Shown here piece after piece: positions 50,394-59,798 of a stretch of DNA of 64,000 bases. Under the pieces are notes generated by a model, which did not search any database, was not told the DNA's origin, and worked only from the letters and a program-made list of their open reading frames with translations. The DNA lies in assembly GCF_042684665.1 (NCBI RefSeq), contig NZ_JBHULY010000005.1, forward strand, positions 738,790 through 802,789, in the 5' to 3' direction. The DNA comes from Jejuia rubra. Its GTDB lineage: Bacteria; Bacteroidota; Bacteroidia; Flavobacteriales; Flavobacteriaceae. Within the stretch, counting starts at the first letter, position 1. Each line of letters begins with the position of its first letter. The translations under genes were made by a program, and so were the position numbers.

Positions 50394-52823
50394 TTAATTG
50401 ATTTGATACATTAAAATTGAATTGTTTTCGCCCTTTACTACAAATTCCAGCGCATTATCCTTATCCGTGTTATCCAAATCGATTATGGAGTTGCCGTAAA
50501 CCGGGAAATTAGGACGCATCGTTCCTTGACTATCAAAAAGAAGTACTTTTTTGGCCTGTAGATCTGTTACCGAAACATAGATTTTGTTGTTGATATAAAA
50601 GATTTTGGGACGGGTATAATTGCCAAAATCCAATTCCACAACTTTGCTCTTTATGCCCAATTTGTTGTCATTTAGAGTGACTCGTGTTTTGCTGGTAGTT
50701 TCCAAAGAATGGTTGGATGATAAATTTAAGTTGACCTTGCTGGTATTGCCCCGTGTATCTATGCTGACAAGCTCACTGTTGCTGGCCGTTGTAGTAAATT
50801 TATTTTGATACAAAAAGACAGGCTCATTTGAAAATGAAGTATTGGCTTTTGGGGTTACCCGGGTTTTTCCGGTGCGGTCCAAAATATAAAGTTTGCTTCG
50901 GGTTTTTAGCACGAGGTAATCCTTGGCTCCAATTCTAAAATGTTTGGGTTGTGAAACAATGGGAGCATTGGCAGATTTAAATGTAAATCCTTTTACAATC
51001 TTGCCTTTGGTGTCGTACATCAAAACATTTTGTCCTTGGGTCACCAAAAGGCGGTACTTTTTGTTGTTGTCGTAGTCAAAAAGCGAAAGCGGTTGGGTAA
51101 TGTTATCGTTAAATTTTAAAGGAAATGGCCCAACGTCCCTTCCTTTTCTGTCAATAAGGTAAACCCTATTTGGGGTTGCAAAAACCAATTGCAACCGACC
51201 GTTTTTATAAATATCCATTTGGGTAACTTCACCCAGGATAGGCCCGTTCAGCCTCTTTTTCCAAAGGACTTTTCCCCTGTTGGAAATCAAATAAAGGGTG
51301 TTGTTGATATCCTGAACAACGATTTCCTTTTGTTTAGTAACATGATTGGTCACCAATTGTGGTGCATTAAGCAGGTCATTTTCTAATTTAACATTGAATT
51401 CCTCGGTAATTGAGTTTTGAATTGCATTCTTTCCTTTCTTTTGAATCGCGCCATGAACGTGGGCAAAGTCAGAATCGTTAATAAATTGCAGACCAGATAA
51501 GCGATAAGCGTCGAGCTTCAAATTTTTGCTTGCGCCAAGATTTTTCGCCACTACAGTTTCAAGCAAATGGGGCCTAAGGACAAACATCATTGAGCTTTCG
51601 CTACTTAGATGTTCAGTCAATTTCCTATAGTTTTTTCTTTCGCCTAAAGTAGTTTTGTTTTGATGGTTGGCTATGATGTTTTGAAGCAATTCCATGGAAT
51701 TGGAAAAGACAAAAAAATCATCTATCAAACAATACCTGCTCGCAGTGGTGTACTCGATAAATGGCGTGAGCGTTTTAGCAAAAATTTCAGGTTGACCAAA
51801 TTCAAAAACGGAAACATCCCTGTAAGTTTCAATTATATTTTGGTCGCCAAGCAACGCATCTTGGGTGGCAATAATATCAATGGAATGCAAGACAATGGCG
51901 CGTTCATCATCTTCATAAATCACCCCTATTTCCGTAATGTTGTCAAATAGTTTGGTAGTATTTGAAATAGAATCTTTTGCCCAATATTGTGCTAAATTTG
52001 GATAAAGGGTTGCAAAATCATCAAACGTAACACTTAAAAAGCCATCACTGTTATTGGGAGTAATCCATGGCATTTTATTTTCCTGTGGCACGGTGCCTTT
52101 GAAAATATCAAGAATATTGTATAAAGAATCCAGGGACTTCGCTATGCCATTAAAATAGACATCATTTTGTTCCATTTGGATGTCGAGGGCCAAAATATCG
52201 GTCAGTTTTTCCGCTGATAAACGCTCTTCAATAAAAAAGGACTTCAATGATGATGAATCGGCTTTAATTAGGGCGGAAAAGGTTTCGTCAACATCAACTA
52301 CATCGTTGAAATTGGCCAATTTCGATACCCTGCCATTTCCTTCAAAACTTCGGTCAAGAATGTTTTTCGAGGACGAAAGTAAAAAGGTGCTGTCGATCAC
52401 CGTACTGTAAAACGTACTGTTATTTAATATAGACTTTACAATGGTTTTATTCTTGAACTTAAGTGTTTCCTCTGAGTAATTTTTAAGAGAATCGGATGAA
52501 AAAATATCTTCTGTATATTTTGAAATAACAGTATATTGAGTGCTATCATTTTCTTTTGAAAAACAAACCAGTATATCCCCAGTGGGATTCAAATACGAAA
52601 GATTTTCTAGCTGTTTTTCAGTTATGCCATAAGTTTCGGTTTTGGAAAACGCTTGGACAAATCCATTGTTTTGCAAGGCACTTTTTAGGTTTTCGAGGTT
52701 CGAGGTTTTGAGGACTATTTCAGAATCTTCCGGAGTAAAATCGATGAGTTGAGCGCGTTTTGTTCTGGAATTTGAGCAACTACAAACCAAAATAAGTAGG
52801 AGGGAATAGCAAAAAAATCTCAT
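50394..52823 (-). CDS. large lipoprotein with C-terminal beta-propeller
   Basis: Start taken at ATG 52823 (MRFFCYSLLLILVCSC) because it gives a tidy lipoprotein signal (Cys16); a frame seven codons longer exists. The N-terminal ~450 residues look like a DUF3352-type region (repeated LDxSF/ALIKAD blocks). From ~470 a propeller follows with repeated VVQDINNTLYLISNRGKVLWKK, VYLIDRKGRDVG, VLMYDTKGKIVKG, LYILDRTGKTRV and LLFDSQGTMRPNFPV units. Envelope-anchored; role unknown. It lies next to RNase HII gene, on the same strand. Confidence 0.78.
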   Translation of the reverse strand: MRFFCYSLLLILVCSCSNSRTKRAQLIDFTPEDSEIVLKTSNLENLKSALQNNGFVQAFSKTETYGITEKQLENLSYLNPTGDILVCFSKENDSTQYTVISKYTEDIFSSDSLKNYSEETLKFKNKTIVKSILNNSTFYSTVIDSTFLLSSSKNILDRSFEGNGRVSKLANFNDVVDVDETFSALIKADSSSLKSFFIEERLSAEKLTDILALDIQMEQNDVYFNGIAKSLDSLYNILDIFKGTVPQENKMPWITPNNSDGFLSVTFDDFATLYPNLAQYWAKDSISNTTKLFDNITEIGVIYEDDERAIVLHSIDIIATQDALLGDQNIIETYRDVSVFEFGQPEIFAKTLTPFIEYTTASRYCLIDDFFVFSNSMELLQNIIANHQNKTTLGERKNYRKLTEHLSSESSMMFVLRPHLLETVVAKNLGASKNLKLDAYRLSGLQFINDSDFAHVHGAIQKKGKNAIQNSITEEFNVKLENDLLNAPQLVTNHVTKQKEIVVQDINNTLYLISNRGKVLWKKRLNGPILGEVTQMDIYKNGRLQLVFATPNRVYLIDRKGRDVGPFPLKFNDNITQPLSLFDYDNNKKYRLLVTQGQNVLMYDTKGKIVKGFTFKSANAPIVSQPKHFRIGAKDYLVLKTRSKLYILDRTGKTRVTPKANTSFSNEPVFLYQNKFTTTASNSELVSIDTRGNTSKVNLNLSSNHSLETTSKTRVTLNDNKLGIKSKVVELDFGNYTRPKIFYINNKIYVSVTDLQAKKVLLFDSQGTMRPNFPVYGNSIIDLDNTDKDNALEFVVKGENNSILMYQIN

Positions 52824-52927
52824 GGACAGACTGATTTTCTGCAAAAGTACATGAATTTTTTCGTTTGGAAATTCTCAAAAACCCAATGAAAAAAATTATA
52901 TGGACTAGCGAAGCTGTTCCTGATGTG

Positions 52928-52969
52928 AAACTAAATTTTGTTCTTTTTCTCTAGGACAAAATTTAGTTT
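52928..52969. repeat. perfect 14-bp inverted repeat
   Basis: AAACTAAATTTTGT and its exact complement ACAAAATTTAGTTT, 14 bases apart. Placed between rnhB and the lipoprotein gene; it could be a terminator, an operator or a mobile-element remnant. Confidence 0.65.
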
Positions 52970-53050
52970 TATACAGAAGAAATATAGAATTTATCGAGAT
53001 TAAAAAGAAGCGTTCAATATAACTTCCTTCCCTATTTTATGGGAGGTGTC

Positions 53051-53082
53051 GTCCCGATAGCTATCCGGAGGCGGACGGGTAA
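53051..53082. repeat. CCCGATAGCTATCSG palindromic repeat
   Basis: GTCCCGATAGCTATCCGGAGGCGGACGGG just after the rnhB stop; core CGATAGCTATCG-like palindrome, GC-rich against an A/T-rich setting. Confidence 0.5.
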
Positions 53083-53096
53083 GTTTCAATCAAAGA

Positions 53097-53696
53097 TTAA
53101 AAATCCAATTTAAGTTGTTCGGGCAATAATCTAAACGATTTTCGGTGATATTTGGTAATGCCGTATTTTTTTATCGCCTCTCTGTGTTCCCTTGTGGGGT
53201 AGCCTTTATTTTTTTTCCAGTTATACATCGGGTATTCTTCGTGGATGGCATTCATGTATTGGTCCCTGTGGGTCTTTGCCAAAACGGAAGCGGCCGCAAT
53301 ACTTAGATATTTGCTATCACCTTTAACAATGGTCTGGTGAGGGACGCTGTTATACGGTTTAAATTTGTTTCCGTCCACAATTATGAAATCTGGATTTTTG
53401 CGCAATTGCTCAATAGCTTTGTGCATGGCCATAATTGAGGCATTCAAAATATTGATTTCATCAATTTTCTCCTGAAAAATGTGGGAAACGCCAAAACACA
53501 TGGCCTCGGCTTCAATAATCGGCCTCAATTTATCGCGCCTTAATTCCGACAACTGTTTGGAATCGTTAAGGATTTCGCTAGTAAACGCTTCAGGCAGAAT
53601 TACTGCTGCAGCGGTAACAGGACCGGCCAAGCAGCCCCTGCCTGCTTCATCGGTGCCGCATTCGTAGGTGGTTTCTGAAAATTTTGCCATTAACAT
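53097..53696 (-). CDS. rnhB: ribonuclease HII
   Basis: The start at ATG 53696 (MLMAKFSETTYECGTDEAGRG) fits the usual ML- start of flavobacterial RNase HII; a longer frame exists. The acidic metal site begins with Asp16-Glu17 in GTDEAGRG, with later Asp residues in IIVDGN and the SVLAKTHRD block. It removes RNA from RNA:DNA hybrids and single ribonucleotides. 199 aa, normal. Confidence 0.95.
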   Translation of the reverse strand: MLMAKFSETTYECGTDEAGRGCLAGPVTAAAVILPEAFTSEILNDSKQLSELRRDKLRPIIEAEAMCFGVSHIFQEKIDEINILNASIMAMHKAIEQLRKNPDFIIVDGNKFKPYNSVPHQTIVKGDSKYLSIAAASVLAKTHRDQYMNAIHEEYPMYNWKKNKGYPTREHREAIKKYGITKYHRKSFRLLPEQLKLDF

Positions 53697-53971
53697 TGTC
53701 CAAAAGTAAAAAACAATTTGGAGACACATATATTATGCATACATAGTATTTTTTTTTGATTTTACTAGGGAATTCATAATTTGCATTGTTGAAAGATTAC
53801 ATTTTCTGCATTTTTTGTAAAATATTACTAACGGATTATAGTTTTTTTTGAAAAAACTGAACAATTTAAATGTTAAATATTGGATTTTATCAATAATTTT
53901 TAATTCAAAATTTTGTGGCTTTAAGAATTTATTAAGAAATTCGTCATCGACTAACTCAAATAATTATTTAT

Positions 53972-56900
53972 ATGAAATTAAAGTTGACCTGGTTGACGAC
54001 ACTGCTATTGGTGTTTTCAATCCAATTGTCCCAGGCTCAAGAAAACCGGGTTTCAGGTACAATTACTGATGTAAACGGTTTGCCCTTGGAAGGCGTTACC
54101 ATTGTTGTTGATGGCACTGCCAGAGGTGTAGTTTCGGACTTCGATGGAAACTACAACATTCAGGCCCAATCGGGTGACATCCTCAAATTTAGCTTTATCG
54201 GTATGGAATCTCAATCGGTTACGGTTGGCACGAGTAATACCATAAATGTTACCCTAAAAGAGGATTTAGAAGATTTGGATACTGTTGTTATTACGGGGTA
54301 TCAAAATATTGACAGGGTGGTTTTTACAGGAGCCTCTCAATCCGTAAAAGCTGAAGAAATTGAGTTGGCGGGATTGCCCGATATCACTCAATCTTTGGAA
54401 GGTCGAGCAGCGGGGGTAAGCGTACAAAATGTTACCGGAACGTTTGGAGCTGCACCAAGAATAACTATTAGAGGTTCTGCGTCGATTCTAGGGAATGCTG
54501 ATCCCATTTGGATTGTGGATGGTGTTATCCAGGAGCAGATAGTAAATGTTTCATTTGCTGATTTAGTTTCAGGAGACCCCAATACTCTTTTAAGTTCTGC
54601 TATTGCCGGTTTAAATGCTAACGACATTGAAAGTTTTGAAATTTTGAGGGATGCCTCGGCAACGTCTTTATATGGTGCGCGAGCTCAAAATGGTGTGATT
54701 GTCATCACTACAAAATCTGGTCGAAAAGATCAAAAGCCGACATTTAGCTACAATGGTGATTTCTTAATGAGAGATAGGCCAAGGTACGCTCAGTATAATT
54801 TACTGAACTCTCAAGAAACCATATCGATATACCGGGACTTGGAGGCTAAGGGCTTTTTGCAATATCCGGATGTGTTGTATGGACGTAATGGAGGTGTTTA
54901 CAATATTAGGGCTCAGGCCATAAATACCTATAACGAAACAAATGGAGCTTATGGAATTAGAAATACCCCAGAAGCAAGGGCGGCCTTTTTACAGCAATAC
55001 GAATTGGCTAACACCGATTGGTTCAAGGAGTTGTATAGAATGACACCGACCCAGAATCACAATATTAGTTTTTCCAGTGGCTCAAAAAGTTCTAGAACTT
55101 ATGCTTCGTTGGGTTATTTCACTGACGGCGGCTGGACAATAGCGGACCGTGTTAGACGTGTAACCGCAAATTTTAGAAACTCATTTCATTTAAATGATGA
55201 TAAGCTAATTTTTACGCTTTTGGGAAGTGCTAATGTTGTAAATCAGAAAGCGCCCGGAACATTGGCAAGGCAGAATGATTTGTTTTTTGGATCATTCACC
55301 AGGGAGTTTGATATCAACCCTTTTAACTATGCTTTGACTACGAGTAGAGCTTTAAGGCCACGGGACGCCAATGGGGAATTAGAGTATTACAGGGCTAATT
55401 GGGCACCACTTAATATTCTGAATGAAATAGAAAATAATACGTTGGAAATTAATAGAACGGATGTCAAGTTTCAAGGCCAATTAGAATATAAAATCAACAA
55501 TAATCTAACTTACAGCTTTTTAGGTTCTGCCAGATATGTTAAAAATATTGGAGAAAATGCGGCAAGGGAGGCGTCAAACAGGGTTGCGGCCTATAGGGCT
55601 GACGAAAATCAACTCGTTAGGGATGATAATACCTTTTTGTTCACCGATCCTGATAATCCTGTGGCATTACCAAGTGTGGTTTTACCAGTTGGAGGCATCT
55701 TGACCGAAACAAAAAATACACTTACGGCTTATACCTTTAGGAATTCATTGCGGTTTGATAAGACTTTCAAGGATGTCCATAATGTTAACATTTATGCCAA
55801 TCAAGAATATAGGCATGCTGATAGGACGTCCTCTTTCTTTACAGGATACGGATATCAATTCAGCAGAGGTGGAGCTGTTTTTACTGATCCCGATATATTG
55901 AGGAAAGTTATTTTGGAAGGAGATGATTATTTCGCTTCTCAAGAAACACGGTCTCGAGAAGTGTCACTGGCTATGCAGGTGAATTATGATTATGACAAAA
56001 AGTATGTTTTGAGTGTAACCGGCAATTACGAAGGTTCCAATAGGGCTGGCGAGTCCTCAAGTGCAAGGTGGTTACCTACCTATTCCGTAGGTGCGCGTTG
56101 GAATGCACATGAGGAAAAGTTTCTTAGAGATTCCAATATCATTTCAAGTTTGGTTTTTAGGCCAAGTTATGGGGTAACAGGTTTACTTAATGATGCGGCC
56201 AGTAACAATAGAGCGGTATTCTTAAACTCGATTACGGATAGGTTTAATCTGGATGACCGGGAGAATTTTATTGATATTGAAGACCTAGAAAATTCTGAAT
56301 TGACCTACGAGCAAACAAGAGAGCTAAATCTAGGTTTAGAAATAGGTCTTTTTAACGAGCGTGTGAGGGCAATCTTTGATGTTTATTCGCGAAGGGGTAT
56401 TGATTTATTGGATGTTGTCAGAACATCCGGTATCGGAGGTGAATTTACAAAACTGGGGAATAACGCCGAAATGACGACTAATGGAATTGAGTTTCAATTG
56501 AACACCGTTAATGTGAGTTCTGATGATTTTCAATGGCGTACAGGTTTCAATATCTCGTTTATTGATCAGGAAATAACAAACCTACAGCAAAGACCGAACG
56601 TTTTTTCATTGGTTAACGGTACTGGAAATGCTATTGGTACAGAGCGCAATGCACTTTATTCTTTTAATTTTGATGGATTAAACGAATTTGGAGTTCCTAC
56701 CTTTGACTTAGGACAGGATGAATTTGGAGAGGATATTGATCCAATTTCTGGAATTGATTTCCAAGCAACGGAGGATATTTTAGATTTCCTTGTATACGAA
56801 GGCCCTTCATTGCCTACAATTACAGGCGGACTTGCTAACAATTTCAAATATAAGAATTGGAATTTTAGCTTTTTTGTGTCCTTTTCTGGAGGTAACAAAA

Positions 56901-57334
56901 TTCGTTTAGATCCTGCATACGCCTCGGAGTATACAGATTTAAGTGTGTTCCCAAGAGAGTTTGTTAACCGTTGGCAACAACCGGGAGATGAAAATCTTAC
57001 TGATATTCCTGCTATACCGTCACGTTCACTTATTCAATCTATTGGTAATAATAGTATTACCAGAGCATATAATGCCTACAATTATTCAACGGCTAGGGTG
57101 GCGGATGGTGATTTCGTTAGGATGAAAAACATATCCCTGGGGTATACCTTTGATGGCCAAACAGTGAAAAATTTGGGGCTAAGTTCATTACGTTTTAATC
57201 TTCAGGGCACCAACCTGTTTCTGTTCTATTCTGATGATAAGTTAGGGGGGCAAGACCCGGAATTCTTCAACAGTGGTGGGGTTGCTTCACCAATTACCAG
57301 GTCGTATACGTTTACACTTAATGTTGGTTTTTAA
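53972..57334 (+). CDS. SusC/RagA-type TonB-linked outer-membrane receptor
   Basis: 1120 aa. Signal peptide (LTTLLLVFSIQLSQAQ), a carboxypeptidase-regulatory-like domain (VSGTITDVNGLPLEGVTIVV ... SDFDGNYNI, 27-112), TonB-binding DTVVITGYQ, plug (~115-230, RGSASILGNADPIWIVDGV, SATSLYGARAQNGVIVITTK) and a long barrel to the final TFTLNVGF. It should import a large ligand with TonB energy. It heads an operon with SusD, a metallohydrolase lipoprotein and DUF4302. The leader upstream (53697-53971) is A/T-rich, with TTTG at 53755 and ATAATTTG at ~53774 as a weak promoter. Confidence 0.95.
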   Translation: MKLKLTWLTTLLLVFSIQLSQAQENRVSGTITDVNGLPLEGVTIVVDGTARGVVSDFDGNYNIQAQSGDILKFSFIGMESQSVTVGTSNTINVTLKEDLEDLDTVVITGYQNIDRVVFTGASQSVKAEEIELAGLPDITQSLEGRAAGVSVQNVTGTFGAAPRITIRGSASILGNADPIWIVDGVIQEQIVNVSFADLVSGDPNTLLSSAIAGLNANDIESFEILRDASATSLYGARAQNGVIVITTKSGRKDQKPTFSYNGDFLMRDRPRYAQYNLLNSQETISIYRDLEAKGFLQYPDVLYGRNGGVYNIRAQAINTYNETNGAYGIRNTPEARAAFLQQYELANTDWFKELYRMTPTQNHNISFSSGSKSSRTYASLGYFTDGGWTIADRVRRVTANFRNSFHLNDDKLIFTLLGSANVVNQKAPGTLARQNDLFFGSFTREFDINPFNYALTTSRALRPRDANGELEYYRANWAPLNILNEIENNTLEINRTDVKFQGQLEYKINNNLTYSFLGSARYVKNIGENAAREASNRVAAYRADENQLVRDDNTFLFTDPDNPVALPSVVLPVGGILTETKNTLTAYTFRNSLRFDKTFKDVHNVNIYANQEYRHADRTSSFFTGYGYQFSRGGAVFTDPDILRKVILEGDDYFASQETRSREVSLAMQVNYDYDKKYVLSVTGNYEGSNRAGESSSARWLPTYSVGARWNAHEEKFLRDSNIISSLVFRPSYGVTGLLNDAASNNRAVFLNSITDRFNLDDRENFIDIEDLENSELTYEQTRELNLGLEIGLFNERVRAIFDVYSRRGIDLLDVVRTSGIGGEFTKLGNNAEMTTNGIEFQLNTVNVSSDDFQWRTGFNISFIDQEITNLQQRPNVFSLVNGTGNAIGTERNALYSFNFDGLNEFGVPTFDLGQDEFGEDIDPISGIDFQATEDILDFLVYEGPSLPTITGGLANNFKYKNWNFSFFVSFSGGNKIRLDPAYASEYTDLSVFPREFVNRWQQPGDENLTDIPAIPSRSLIQSIGNNSITRAYNAYNYSTARVADGDFVRMKNISLGYTFDGQTVKNLGLSSLRFNLQGTNLFLFYSDDKLGGQDPEFFNSGGVASPITRSYTFTLNVGF

Positions 57335-57344
57335 AAAAAATACT

Positions 57345-58856
57345 ATGAAAAGCTATATAAAATTTATCCCGTTTTTATTACTTGTTCTAAATCTTAGTTG
57401 TGATGAGGTACTTTCTGAAGTACCCGACAATCGAACGGAAATAGATTCGGCAGAGAAAATTTCTGAATTATTAGTTGCGGCCTATCCGCAGGCCGGATAT
57501 GTTCCTTTTTTGGAGCCTATGTCTGATAATGCTGATGACAAGGGGCCTGGGGCAGAATCAGATGTAAGAATCAATGAAGAAATGTATTTTTGGAGGGATT
57601 TAAATGACGATGATGAAGACACTCCTACATTCTATTGGAATGAAGCATACGAAGCAATTTCTCATGCAAATCAAGCGCTTGCTTCCATAGAAGAATTAGG
57701 TGGTGGAGAAGAGTTCAATTCCCAAAGAGGAGAGGCCCTTTTATGCCGGGCTTATGCCCATTTTATGTTGGTTAGTATTTTTTCTAAACGATACGATCCT
57801 AGTACGGCCAATACAGATCTGGGTATTCCATATGTTACGGAGCCTGAAACTGTATTGATTCAAGATTATGATAGAGGTACGGTTGCCCAGGTTTATGCTC
57901 AGATAGCAAAAGATTTAGAAGAAGGTTTGCCACTAATTGAGAATGAATACGAGGTTCCAACATTCCATTTCACCAAACAGGCCGCAAATGCATTTGCATC
58001 CAGGTTTTATTTGCATATCGGAGAATGGCAAAAAGTTATAGATCATAGCACGGAGGCATTAGGTTCAGGTGGTGCTACTATACTTAGGGATATAAATGGC
58101 TTGTACGATCAATTACCTGGGGCGCAATTACAATTGCAGTACTCATCGTCCACAGACCCTTCAAATTTATTATTATCTGCGGGGAGTTCGGTTTACGCCA
58201 GGGGCTTTTTCTCAGGATTAGCTAGATATCAACTAAGTAGACTTTTGCAAATTCAAATTTTGGGAGGTAACCCTTTAGGCAAACCATGGGCGTATTCCAT
58301 ATTTACCTATAACGGCGATATAGGCTTAACTTTAATAAAGTATAACGAATATTTTAGGTTCACCAATCAGGCGGCTGGTATTGGGCTACCCTTCGTCACA
58401 TATATGCTATTGACCACTGACGAAGTTTTGCTTAATAGAGCAGAAGCCTATGTAATGCTCCAGCAGTATGATAATGCGGTATCAGATATAAATCTAATGT
58501 TTTCAACTAAAACTAGTGGGTATGCTGCTTCAGATGCTTTAGAGCCTGCGGACATTGAAGACCCTAATGGCAACTTTGCATTTACCGATACGAGTGCTTA
58601 TGCGCCTTTTTACACAATATCTTCGAATGACCTTCCTTATGTAAATTTAATTTTGACAATGAGAAAATCAATATTCTACAATGAAGGTTTGCGCTGGTTA
58701 GATATAAAAAGACATGGTATTGAAGTCGAGCATAGAATTGTAAATGTAAACGGAAGTACAATTGATACATTTACATTACCGAGAGGCGATGATAGAAGAG
58801 CAGTACAAATCCCACCAGACGCTCAAGCATTTGGTATAGAACAAAATCCAAGATAA
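57345..58856 (+). CDS. SusD/RagB-type lipoprotein
   Basis: Start at ATG 57345 (lipobox LSC, Cys19; 503 aa), ten bases after the SusC stop; a longer frame from 57273 overlaps SusC and is not used. SusD-like N-terminal (EISHANQALASIEELGGGEEFNSQRGEALLCRAYAHFMLVSIF) and the RagB C-terminal part (LTTDEVLLNRAEAYVMLQQYDNAVSDIN, NEGLRWLDIKRHGIEV) are clear. Acts as the lid over the SusC channel at the cell surface. TPR-like helices are present. Confidence 0.94.
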   Translation: MKSYIKFIPFLLLVLNLSCDEVLSEVPDNRTEIDSAEKISELLVAAYPQAGYVPFLEPMSDNADDKGPGAESDVRINEEMYFWRDLNDDDEDTPTFYWNEAYEAISHANQALASIEELGGGEEFNSQRGEALLCRAYAHFMLVSIFSKRYDPSTANTDLGIPYVTEPETVLIQDYDRGTVAQVYAQIAKDLEEGLPLIENEYEVPTFHFTKQAANAFASRFYLHIGEWQKVIDHSTEALGSGGATILRDINGLYDQLPGAQLQLQYSSSTDPSNLLLSAGSSVYARGFFSGLARYQLSRLLQIQILGGNPLGKPWAYSIFTYNGDIGLTLIKYNEYFRFTNQAAGIGLPFVTYMLLTTDEVLLNRAEAYVMLQQYDNAVSDINLMFSTKTSGYAASDALEPADIEDPNGNFAFTDTSAYAPFYTISSNDLPYVNLILTMRKSIFYNEGLRWLDIKRHGIEVEHRIVNVNGSTIDTFTLPRGDDRRAVQIPPDAQAFGIEQNPR

Positions 58857-58875
58857 TATTTTAAAAATTTAAGAT

Positions 58876-59769
58876 ATGAATAAAATACTTTATAAATTAT
58901 TAAGCATATTGTTTTGCTGTGCTGTATTTGCATTTACAGCTTGCGAGAGAGATGCTTCAATAACTGAGTCCCAAATTGATACTACACCACCCATATTGAA
59001 TGATTTGGATGTTTGGTTGAGAGAAAATTTCGTGGATCCCTATAATATTGAAATTCAATATAAATGGGACATTAATGACACGGATGTTGACAGATTTTTG
59101 CACCCTCCATTTCAGTCCAGTGTGAGGCCGGTGGCTGAAGTTTTAAAGAGTGTATGGATAGAGCCTTATACTCAATTGGGGGGCGAAAACTTTATCAAGC
59201 ATATTGCACCAAGGGAATTTGTATTAGCCGGCGGATTTAATTTCAACCCTGGAGGAAATACAATAACCTTGGGTATAGCCGAGGAAGGAGCAAGAATAAT
59301 TATATTTAATATAGATTTTTTAGACTTTACCAACATTGTGTACGAAGAAGATACACCAAACGATTTTGACGTGCAGTTTTCAGTAACTGGGCCATTATCG
59401 ACCATTCACCACGAGTACGGTCATATTTTGAACCAAATCGAGCCTTATGACCCAGTTTTTGATTTGGTAAACCCCGCCAATTATACCTCTTCATGGGCCG
59501 ATAGAAGTAATGAGGAGGCTAGGGAGCTGGGCTATATTTCTGCCTATGCCTCAAGTGAGCCAAGTGAGGATTTTGTAGAAATGATACAATATATGTTGGT
59601 GAGATCTGCTGCGCAATGGGATGATTTGGTAAATGGCATATCTAGTGAACAAGCAAGATTGAGTATTAGGCGCAAAGAGCAGCTTGTTGTTGAATATTAT
59701 CAAGAAAAATTCAACATAGATTTTTATGAACTTCGAGAGCTAACCTATCAGGCCTTGTTGGAGATATAG
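58876..59769 (+). CDS. substrate import-associated zinc metallohydrolase lipoprotein
   Basis: 297 aa; lipobox TAC (Cys23). A zinc motif HHEYGH with HExxH at residues 179-183 (His179, Glu180, His183), preceded by STI and followed by ILNQIEP; a later ADRSNEEARELGYISAYASSEPSEDFVEM provides acidic residues for the third ligand. This matches the LP_HExxH_w_tonB family, which always sits by SusC/SusD pairs. A protein- or peptide-cleaving role at the cell surface is inferred, so the locus may import peptide or protein-derived substrates rather than glycans. Confidence 0.9.
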   Translation: MNKILYKLLSILFCCAVFAFTACERDASITESQIDTTPPILNDLDVWLRENFVDPYNIEIQYKWDINDTDVDRFLHPPFQSSVRPVAEVLKSVWIEPYTQLGGENFIKHIAPREFVLAGGFNFNPGGNTITLGIAEEGARIIIFNIDFLDFTNIVYEEDTPNDFDVQFSVTGPLSTIHHEYGHILNQIEPYDPVFDLVNPANYTSSWADRSNEEARELGYISAYASSEPSEDFVEMIQYMLVRSAAQWDDLVNGISSEQARLSIRRKEQLVVEYYQEKFNIDFYELRELTYQALLEI

Positions 59770-59798
59770 TTTAAAGAGAATAACAAAAAATTGAATTT

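Noticed and set aside
57273..57344. Longer SusD start overlapping SusC
   Set aside because: The ATG at 57345 gives a proper lipoprotein signal; the extra residues are SusC codons in another frame.
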